NCBI RefSeq assembly: GCF_900130015.1
Contig: NZ_FQXS01000010.1
Span: 62,001-126,000 of the forward strand
Source of the DNA: Desulfofustis glycolicus DSM 9705
GTDB taxonomy: Bacteria; Desulfobacterota; Desulfobulbia; Desulfobulbales; Desulfocapsaceae
Direction of reading: 5' to 3'
DNA: 64,000 bases
Below the pieces are notes generated by a model that was given only the letters and a program-made list of their open reading frames with translations, was not told where the DNA came from and searched no databases. Shown here piece after piece: positions 58,241 through 64,000 of this stretch; within the stretch, counting starts at the first letter, position 1; the number at the start of each line of letters is the position of its first letter. Position numbers and translations under genes: made by a program.

Positions 58241-58323
58241 TGGCTTCTCTTTAAATAAGAACCTGATGTTACAGTAACGCTGTTATTCAGCCACTCGGCT
58301 TTTGGCCGTTTGAATTAGCCTTG

Positions 58324-58650
58324 TTAATCGCGGTCTTCGACTTTCTTCAACAAATTGACGTTTGACACTATCTCCGCCCATAATGTTGGATTTCTACCTG
58401 CTAATTCGGTTAAAATCAATAAAAGGTCCTCCCTGTCTATTCCCAAGTGAACACGTGTTAGACCTCCTCCGGCAGACGAAATGTGAAACATGAATGAAAG
58501 CGGTTGGTGATGTGACCTTCCTACTATTGCCGAACAATCTTTCGTTTCGAGATTGAGGTCTGTCGAAGTAGCCCCTCCCCTTGACGCTTCTGATTTATTT
58601 AGTTTTATCCATCCATCGATACGAGGGAAAAATTGAATATCCGTAATCAT
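58324..58650 (-). CDS. Hypothetical protein after the terminase small subunit
   Basis: A 108-residue protein with no recognised domain. AGGAGAGG lies 2 bases before the ATG region at 58650, and the gene begins 12 bp after the terminase small-subunit stop, so it is co-transcribed. Near the C-terminus LLKKVEDRD is basic. It marks the boundary between the packaging/replication module and the defence cluster. Confidence 0.6.
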   Translation of the reverse strand: MITDIQFFPRIDGWIKLNKSEASRGGATSTDLNLETKDCSAIVGRSHHQPLSFMFHISSAGGGLTRVHLGIDREDLLLILTELAGRNPTLWAEIVSNVNLLKKVEDRD

Positions 58651-58662
58651 ATTCCTCTCCTT

Positions 58663-59217
58663 CTAGTCAAAATTTGTTCTGGTTTTTGCTCCCGTGAAAT
58701 CCTTAACTATAACAAACCTTGTTCTCTGCTCCTGGTCACTCTTGTTGTATAAACCAAAATGCTTCGCTAACGCATCAAGAGCTTTCAGTTTGTCGTTGAA
58801 CCTGATTCGCTTTATATATTTTGTCCCTGGCCCCGACCCGTCTCCTTTAACCTCGAACACATCAATACTCGCAATCACCGAAGCCTCTTGAGCATCCAGC
58901 GTGGAGATATCACGAAGCGCGTTATCCTCGTCAAAGAGCTTACGGGGGTCAAAAAAAGCGATCCGTGCACACTCGCGCAGAACCTTTTCGGATGAAACGT
59001 CTATTTCCGCCATCATTTTATCCCGCAACTCTTCAACAGTGGAGGTAACGTAGAGGTCCTTTAGCAGTTCGCTGGCCATTCTTTTTACGCTTTCCGGCTT
59101 CATCCTCGCTGTATTATAGGCAAACCTATAAGCTTCCGAAGCATTACCGGTTTCGACATATTTATGAGCAAATTTCTCTTTTTTGATCGTCCGTCTTGAG
59201 CCCATGATTCCTCCCAT
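58663..59217 (-). CDS. Terminase small subunit (phage or satellite type)
   Basis: The 184-residue protein has the DNA-binding pattern of Terminase_2: KEKFAHKYVETGNASEAYRF, ... VKRMASELLKDLYVTSTVEE, then a domain common to P27/Gp1-like small subunits (IAFFDPRKLFDEDNALRDIS). It would recognise the packaging site of DNA. I choose ATG 59217 because AGGAATAAAG precedes it. No large terminase gene is present, as in satellites that redirect a helper's packaging machine. Confidence 0.85.
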   Translation of the reverse strand: MGGIMGSRRTIKKEKFAHKYVETGNASEAYRFAYNTARMKPESVKRMASELLKDLYVTSTVEELRDKMMAEIDVSSEKVLRECARIAFFDPRKLFDEDNALRDISTLDAQEASVIASIDVFEVKGDGSGPGTKYIKRIRFNDKLKALDALAKHFGLYNKSDQEQRTRFVIVKDFTGAKTRTNFD

Positions 59218-59236
59218 CGCTTTATTCCTGTATGAG

Positions 59237-59632
59237 TCATTTCGCATCGGGATATTGTCCTGCCAAAATCTGCCATTTTTTCCAACTGATAGGCTGATGA
59301 ATCGGGCCGATATACCTTGCAATAACCTCATAGGGAGCCTTCAGTTCAAGCAGCGTATCAAGGATCGACTGGCCGCCATCCCACCATTTGTATCTCTGTT
59401 TGCAGTCAAGGGGGATCCGCAATAAGCCGCTTCCGTCGAAGTATGGTTGTTCTTTGCCACGACCATCTTCTCTTCTCAACAAAGCAAGAATGGCACCCTT
59501 GTGCTCCCTGATGACAGGTTTGATGGTCGCAACCGCCGATTCCTTTCCCGCGATCCTGATTGTATCTGGTGGGGATAGTGATATAACCACACCCAATTGA
59601 CGTACCCTCTCCATAATTGCTTCCGTAGTCAT
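59237..59632 (-). CDS. TubC-N-domain-like small protein
   Basis: The 131-residue protein begins with a TubC-N-like docking fold (VRQLGVVISLSPPDTIRIAG then AILALLRRED), common in proteins encoded next to primases of mobile elements. The C-terminal part is Trp/Tyr-rich (RYKWWDGGQ, ISWKKWQI). Its ATG overlaps the primase stop by four bases. Function not known. Confidence 0.65.
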   Translation of the reverse strand: MTTEAIMERVRQLGVVISLSPPDTIRIAGKESAVATIKPVIREHKGAILALLRREDGRGKEQPYFDGSGLLRIPLDCKQRYKWWDGGQSILDTLLELKAPYEVIARYIGPIHQPISWKKWQILAGQYPDAK

Positions 59633-62478
59633 ATCTCTTCCTCAACATCTTCATCATCACCACAAGCAATCACGGTACATATATCCGTTCTCTCGCTCAG
59701 AAGTGTCGGAGTGGTATACACCTCCTGCATATTCTTCATTTTCAATGGCTTATGCGACATGGTATCCTGCATGCTTCCATGCACTTTTGTTATCCAAGGC
59801 ATTTCGTCCTCGCGACGGAATCGAAGACCCAAAACCATCGTTCCTTTTTGTTTGCGCTCCTTCTTTACTTGAGCTCCATAGGAATGCGCCGCATCCAAAA
59901 TCATGGAACTGAATCGCTGCGAGGACAGGGCTTCGCGTCCGGCCCTTCTGCACCATGTCAGGTAATTGGCATAGAGCCAAATTTCTGAATTGCGGTAAAA
60001 GGTTTCGCCATCCACTCCGCGATACTCCTGCTTCACTCCAACCTGTGTAGCTCCGTGGTCATCCGGCAGACAAGTTTCTAGCATCCACTCAAGAACAGGG
60101 TTGTTGTAGCAGGCGGCTTCGAGATTCGCCTGGCGGGTTCTGGCCGGCATCTTGTTAAAAATTTCTTGCACTTGGGCATAGCTCAGAGCAAGAGCCCAGT
60201 TGATTATCCCCGGGGCTTCGGGGTGTAACAATCCCTCTTCCCCGCCGCGTGATTGCCAGGCTGCTCGTTCTTCAAGTGTCAGGCGTCGGGAAAACTCAAC
60301 CGTGATTCGGCGTCGCTCAATGCCGCTGGTATAGTCCTTGGTTGCCAGCCGCTCGTTACTCATCATCAGGGTCTGCCCCCTATAGATAAACGAACTGTTT
60401 TGCTGCTTGTTTTTCCGCTCCAACCGAAGGGGATCTTGGCCAGTCATAGACTTGAGGACCGACACCGACCCTCCATATTTGTCGCATTCTTCGATAGCCA
60501 CCAAGCGTTTCCCAAAAATGTTTGACCCCTCAAAGCGATTGGTTTCCAATTGCTTTAACGTGGTTGTGGTGGCGTTGTGCTCGCCAACGAGAAAAAAGAC
60601 CAAGCGGCCGAAAGTACTCTTGCCGGTTCCAGCAGGGCCGATGAGGTGTAAAAAAACTTGCAGTTCGGGCATACCTGTCAGAAGCGCATTGAGCCAGGCT
60701 CGGAGAAGCTGGATGGTCTCCTGGTCTCCGGAGACAGCGTGATCGAGCCAATTTAGAAAATTTGGGCAATGAGATTCGGGTAAATAATCAAAGGGGATTA
60801 TCCAGGTCGTTGCCGTATCCGGAGTCAAGGGCAATAATTTTTTCGTGTCTCGATCGAGCAGACCGTTGTTGAAAGGAATGAGGTTACCGGGAAATTCCGG
60901 GAGCAGATTCTTGCCGTTTTTCTGAATGAGCGCAGCCACACCTGTCTGATACGAGTTGGTGAACCCGACGTCGCCGGTTCCAATATAGAGCAGCAGGGTA
61001 ACCACCTGATCGAATTTCTCTGGCCGACATTCCTGCCAGTATCCTTCTTTGTAATGATACCAGCATGAACCTTCATTGCTGTATGCGAAGAAACCTTTTA
61101 AGGCTTCCGCGACGATCTGGGCGGCCAACGATTGAGGGGCGAGTTTGCGTTTACCCTCCTGCTCTTCCTTGACCAGAACATCATGAAAATGTTGTAGTTT
61201 CTCTTTTAATGCAATAGGGCATGTTGGATAGGTTACCGGAAATGAAGGAGATGCAGGCGATGCCTCATTTTTCTCGGCGTTCGAGAGGTAGAGCGCCATG
61301 TCCTTATCAAGTAGACCGAGGTTGACCTCGTTGTTACGCTTTTTTAACTCGCTTCTGACCCGAACAAACTCGGCTCTATCCTTTTTACTCAAATCAACAA
61401 GCAGTCTGAGATTCTCGGGTAAATGCGGCGCACCATGATCAGCAACGACGCGCTCGAGCAAGAGGTTGACGTCATTTTCTCTTTGCGAGCCATCCACCTC
61501 CTCATGATGCAGAGATCGAGCAATACATTGACTGACGCTATCCAGTCCATTTTGAACCGCCAGGTCATTGAAGTCATTCATGTCGGGTTGCCGGTTTGGG
61601 CCGAAATCCGGGACGGCCAGCTTTCCGGAAATCTCCTCTGACGCTTCTACTGCCCGGGGATTCGGCTCGTCGCGATCTTTTAACAGATCCGCCAGTAGAA
61701 CAATTTCCGCGAGAGGGTACCTGTGCCGCATTTGTTGTGCTACGGAAAGGAGATTTTGGCATGACAGAGCCGCCACGGCTGGATACCCAGTCGCGGCAGT
61801 TGCTGATAGGCAGGTTGCCACCCCCTCACCGATGAGGATCGGTTTCTTGAAATCGGGACCCGCTGGAAGACGTTCTGTTGCCCAATAGCCGTCCTTTTTT
61901 CTACCTGATAGCAGGGCACTCTTACGACCCTCCTGGTCGATTAACTCGACTGTGCTGATAATGTTATTTACCTTTACCGGGATTACCAAAATACCCCCCT
62001 CTGATAGCGGTTGATCGTTCGCCCTTGGGGTGTACCCGATGATGGTTTTTAGGGTTGTAAGGCTAATCTTTCGAATCGTGGTTACGGCTTTTACCCCTTT
62101 TTTTTCAAGATAAGGGTGCGAATCCGTTGATGGACGAGATGCATGCCATATTCTGGACGCAATAGTCGCTGCCTGCTGCTGTTTGTGATTTTTTTCAGCA
62201 ATTTTAGTGTTCGGTTGGGTTCTGTGGTTGTCAATAATGCATGAAGAAGAGGTTTGTTTTGATTGAGAGACAGGCCAGCAGCCCCGTTCTTTGATGGCAG
62301 CAATTACAGATTCTTGCGAACATCCAGCGTGGCATTTAACGAGAATTCGTCCGTGTTCTCCTTCGTCAATACTGAGGCTGGGTGTGTTGTCATCGTGAGC
62401 CGGGCATAAGCATATATATCCTTTGTTGCCTGCAGAAGTTCCCCCTAATGCTTGAGCTATTTTGTCGATATCAGTCAT
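59629..62478 (-). CDS. CHC2/TOPRIM primase with D5-type SF3 helicase
   Basis: The 949-residue protein combines a CHC2-type zinc finger (CLCPAHDD ... VKCHAGCSQ, residues about 22-55), a TOPRIM/DUF primase-like centre (PILIGEGVATCLSATAATGY), and a D5-type superfamily 3 helicase with Walker A LIGPAGTGKSTFGRL near residue 613 and IEECDKYG as Walker B. It would start replication of the excised element by making primers and melting DNA, like the alpha protein of P4. The gene overlaps the upstream small hypothetical gene by 8 bp. Confidence 0.9.
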   Translation of the reverse strand: MTDIDKIAQALGGTSAGNKGYICLCPAHDDNTPSLSIDEGEHGRILVKCHAGCSQESVIAAIKERGCWPVSQSKQTSSSCIIDNHRTQPNTKIAEKNHKQQQAATIASRIWHASRPSTDSHPYLEKKGVKAVTTIRKISLTTLKTIIGYTPRANDQPLSEGGILVIPVKVNNIISTVELIDQEGRKSALLSGRKKDGYWATERLPAGPDFKKPILIGEGVATCLSATAATGYPAVAALSCQNLLSVAQQMRHRYPLAEIVLLADLLKDRDEPNPRAVEASEEISGKLAVPDFGPNRQPDMNDFNDLAVQNGLDSVSQCIARSLHHEEVDGSQRENDVNLLLERVVADHGAPHLPENLRLLVDLSKKDRAEFVRVRSELKKRNNEVNLGLLDKDMALYLSNAEKNEASPASPSFPVTYPTCPIALKEKLQHFHDVLVKEEQEGKRKLAPQSLAAQIVAEALKGFFAYSNEGSCWYHYKEGYWQECRPEKFDQVVTLLLYIGTGDVGFTNSYQTGVAALIQKNGKNLLPEFPGNLIPFNNGLLDRDTKKLLPLTPDTATTWIIPFDYLPESHCPNFLNWLDHAVSGDQETIQLLRAWLNALLTGMPELQVFLHLIGPAGTGKSTFGRLVFFLVGEHNATTTTLKQLETNRFEGSNIFGKRLVAIEECDKYGGSVSVLKSMTGQDPLRLERKNKQQNSSFIYRGQTLMMSNERLATKDYTSGIERRRITVEFSRRLTLEERAAWQSRGGEEGLLHPEAPGIINWALALSYAQVQEIFNKMPARTRQANLEAACYNNPVLEWMLETCLPDDHGATQVGVKQEYRGVDGETFYRNSEIWLYANYLTWCRRAGREALSSQRFSSMILDAAHSYGAQVKKERKQKGTMVLGLRFRREDEMPWITKVHGSMQDTMSHKPLKMKNMQEVYTTPTLLSERTDICTVIACGDDEDVEEEI

Positions 62479-62686
62479 GCTTATATCCCCATTTGTTGAT
62501 CAGGGATTTTATCCATGAGTCAGGTATTACTCCATAGGTCCCGATTTTGACTAGTGTGCGTTTTGCCAGTGCTCGCATATGTTGTCTGTTGGTAACAATG
62601 AGGTGACAATAGATGAAACTATTGGTTTTAAGTTTCGCAGTTGCACCGTATATGCGATTTATGGATTTATTTATGCTTTCAATCAT
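62471..62686 (-). CDS. Small hypothetical protein upstream of the primase
   Basis: A 71-residue basic protein (TNRQHMRALAKRTLVKIGTY) with no known domain. The ATG at 62686 is chosen for a compact product; a GTG at 62788 would give 105 residues and overlap the HTH gene. It overlaps the primase start by 8 bp and is in the same operon. Confidence 0.5.
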   Translation of the reverse strand: MIESINKSINRIYGATAKLKTNSFIYCHLIVTNRQHMRALAKRTLVKIGTYGVIPDSWIKSLINKWGYKHD

Positions 62687-62753
62687 GGTTATCTCTTGAT
62701 CTGAACAACAATAACCAACAGGATGGTTGTCGTGTTTTGTAGATCTTTTACTA

Positions 62754-63029
62754 TCACCTTGGCCGAGTATGGTGTCGTGTGTATTCACGAACTAATTCTG
62801 GAATATACATCGTACGTCCTCCAATTTTCGTAGGTGGAGGACCTTTTCCATTACTGTTCCAAACGGATAGAGTCTGAGGCTTTATTCCAAGATAAGTGGC
62901 GGTCTCTTCAATAGTCCAAAGCTTATCGTGATTGTTTGCAGAATTTCTGATTTCTTCAAGTATAACGCGCCGGAGAACATCCTCAATCTGGTCTAAAAGA
63001 TGTTCTTTTTCTTCAAATAAATCGTCCAT
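62754..63029 (-). CDS. MerR/AlpA-like helix-turn-helix protein, possible excisionase
   Basis: The 91-residue protein has an HTH_17 domain (LWTIEETATYLGIKPQTLSV, then GRTMYIPELVREYTRHH), typical of excisionases and AlpA-like activators that help an element leave the chromosome. GGGACGG precedes the ATG. It lies in the early operon of the element. Confidence 0.8.
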   Translation of the reverse strand: MDDLFEEKEHLLDQIEDVLRRVILEEIRNSANNHDKLWTIEETATYLGIKPQTLSVWNSNGKGPPPTKIGGRTMYIPELVREYTRHHTRPR

Positions 63030-63390
63030 TTCCGTCCCAATACAATATGTAACTCGCTATTCTTGTTACTTCGCCTTTTCGAGACACAACATCGATCATT
63101 CTGGTGTTGATCTTGTATCCCATTTTTCTGAGTTCGAATATTACGGCTGCTGGTCGAGTAATTCCCTTATCAAGTGCATCGATGGTGGTCATCGGACCGT
63201 ACGATAATAACTCTAGCACCATCATCATCTGATTATCTTTTTTTCTACGATTTTTTTTATCGACGGCAGCTGTTTGGTCTATAGAAATCGTATGGCTTCC
63301 ACTTTCTGTTTTTGGGTCGGCGTAGCTATAGACGGATCTGTCTTGACGATTAAAAAGTGTAACAAGTGTTTTTCTGATAAAATTTTTCAT
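63013..63390 (-). CDS. Helix-turn-helix domain protein
   Basis: A 125-residue protein whose C-terminal half is a winged-helix-like domain (LLSYGPMTTIDALDKGITRP ... LRKMGYKINTRMIDV), as in proteins that read repeated DNA sites in mobile elements. The N-terminus is basic and disordered. AGGAGG is 9 bases upstream. It overlaps the neighbouring HTH genes by a few bases on both sides. Confidence 0.65.
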   Translation of the reverse strand: MKNFIRKTLVTLFNRQDRSVYSYADPKTESGSHTISIDQTAAVDKKNRRKKDNQMMMVLELLSYGPMTTIDALDKGITRPAAVIFELRKMGYKINTRMIDVVSRKGEVTRIASYILYWDGNGRFI

Positions 63391-63605
63391 CGGAAATTTC
63401 CTCCTCGGTTGCCTAGCAATTCATCCCTGCTAATTGTTGGTGTTGAAGCTTTAATCCTGTTGATTTCTTCGACAGGGATCAGAAGTGTGTTCCCTGCCTT
63501 AACGGCTTTGATTTTCCCTAGTCTTATTGCGGCTCGAATCCAATTCGGAGACCTGTCGAGCTGGTTGGCAGCACAGGCTTCCCGAACCGTAAAAAAAGGT
63601 TTCAT
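63387..63605 (-). CDS. Small excisionase-type DNA-binding protein
   Basis: A 72-residue protein with a short HTH pattern (TVREACAANQLDRSPNWIRA, then VKAGNTLLIPVEEINRI). It starts at ATG 63605 with GGAGG 8 bases upstream and ends overlapping the next gene (ATGA). First gene of the minus-strand early operon. Confidence 0.65.
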   Translation of the reverse strand: MKPFFTVREACAANQLDRSPNWIRAAIRLGKIKAVKAGNTLLIPVEEINRIKASTPTISRDELLGNRGGNFR

Positions 63606-63722
63606 CGTAGGTTCCTCCCCTCTTTGCTTGAGCAACGTAGTTGCGCGTGTTAATCGTTAAACACAAAATACCGACGATAAGACGCATGGTCAAGGCTAAC
63701 TATTTGTAAACAAAGGGAAATA

Positions 63723-63753
63723 GACTAACCCCATTTTGGAAATGGCGTTAGTC
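63723..63753. promoter_or_regulatory. Operator-like inverted repeat at the divergent promoters
   Basis: GACTAACCCCATTT and AAATGGCGTTAGTC form a 14-bp inverted repeat with a single mismatch. It lies between the minus-strand early operon and the plus-strand gene at 63766, a position expected for a repressor or activator deciding between maintenance and excision. A further GCTAAC half-site lies at about 63695. Confidence 0.55.
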
Positions 63754-63765
63754 AAAGGAGGGATT

Positions 63766-64000
63766 ATGGAAAATCGAGCCAAATATCAAAGGGAGTTGCT
63801 CGATAGAATTCTCGAGTTCGCTAACGAGAAGGATGGGAGGAAACTACCAACGATGCTGTTGGATATTGCGCTAAAAAGAGGTCTGAAAGCTGGCATTCTA
63901 TTTTCTCCAAATCGCAACATATTACATTTATGGAAGTTATATGGAGACGACTCCGACGTACTTTTTGAGCATGCACGTGGAGCACAACTTGCAACTCGCC
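63766..64000 (+). CDS. Partial gene of unknown function (runs off the right edge)
   Basis: Seventy-eight codons are visible, starting MENRAKYQRELLDRILEFAN; AAAGGAGGG lies 3 bases upstream. The N-terminal part is amphipathic and charged, without a recognised domain. It is divergent from the early operon and shares its regulatory region, so a regulator of the element is a reasonable guess, no more. Confidence 0.55.
   Translation, partial: MENRAKYQRELLDRILEFANEKDGRKLPTMLLDIALKRGLKAGILFSPNRNILHLWKLYGDDSDVLFEHARGAQLATR

Larger units (their letters stand above)
36802..64000. mobile_element. Integrated satellite-like element in tRNA-Ala, right end outside window
   Basis: The element begins at the tRNA remnant, is followed by a tyrosine integrase reading inward, and carries at its other end small DNA-binding proteins, a D5-type primase-helicase and a terminase small subunit. 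No structural phage genes are seen in 27 kb. GC content drops relative to the left part, most clearly between 37 and 40 kb. The middle 18 kb is a restriction and defence cluster. This layout (integrase, defence cargo, packaging-interference or replication genes) is that of P4- or PICI-like phage satellites, though an integrative plasmid-like element is possible. Confidence 0.75.

Overview
The window has two parts. Positions 1 to about 36,800 look like the core chromosome of a GC-rich Gram-negative, strongly anaerobic-style bacterium, most likely a Desulfobacterota (Desulfobulbales-like) species. That placement is inference from gene content and style (acetate symporter/Acs cluster, PntAB, sigma-54 control, LarA-type racemase), not from a marker gene. 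From about 36,802 to beyond the right edge lies a lower-GC integrated element inserted into a tRNA-Ala(GGC) gene.

Core region, left to right: a minus-strand DeoR regulator / panB / LarA-family operon (1-2146); a plus-strand TolC / MacA-like / MacB-like efflux operon whose genes overlap by a few bases (2423-7236), closed by a strong bidirectional hairpin; a CsgG-like secreted protein and a nine-cysteine zinc-ribbon protein; a minus-strand stress group of PAS hybrid histidine kinase, MscS channel and UspA protein (9224-13539); and an acetate group (13947-23356) with a sodium:solute symporter plus a 28-residue membrane peptide, a DUF2809 membrane protein, acetyl-CoA synthetase, a cNMP/CBS/DUF294 protein and a membrane sensor fused to a DnaQ-type exonuclease. 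Then come an aminotransferase, acetoacetyl-CoA synthetase, a secreted protein of unknown function, a GAF-PAS-sigma-54 activator facing a berberine-bridge-type FAD oxidase that has a well-formed -24/-12 promoter, and pntAB. Two full 143-bp copies and one partial copy of a repeat with terminal inverted ends sit directly upstream of aacS, the sigma-54 activator and acs.

The integrated element starts at a displaced 3' fragment of tRNA-Ala, followed by a tyrosine integrase. At its other end (58,324 onward) it carries a replication/packaging-like module: three small DNA-binding proteins, a CHC2/TOPRIM/D5-type primase-helicase, a TubC-N-like protein and a terminase small subunit. No large terminase, capsid or tail gene is seen, so it resembles a phage satellite (P4/PICI-like) more than a prophage. 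The right end is outside the window.

The cargo between integrase and packaging genes is an 18-kb, all-minus-strand, tightly coupled defence cluster. In transcription order it holds: NTF2-like protein, SNF2-type helicase, DUF4391 protein, a terminator hairpin, Abi_2/HEPN protein, type III Mod, type III Res, HARE-HTH/Mrr nuclease, Swt1-HEPN/SNF2 helicase fusion, and a 1014-residue sacsin-like (GHKL) ATPase with a C-terminal zinc-knuckle region. The last five coding regions overlap or nearly touch. The fusion of a complete type III restriction-modification system with a GHKL ATPase / HEPN-SNF2 / Mrr module is the best candidate for an undescribed system here. A TM-GAF protein and a small unknown partner between the integrase and this cluster may be separate cargo.
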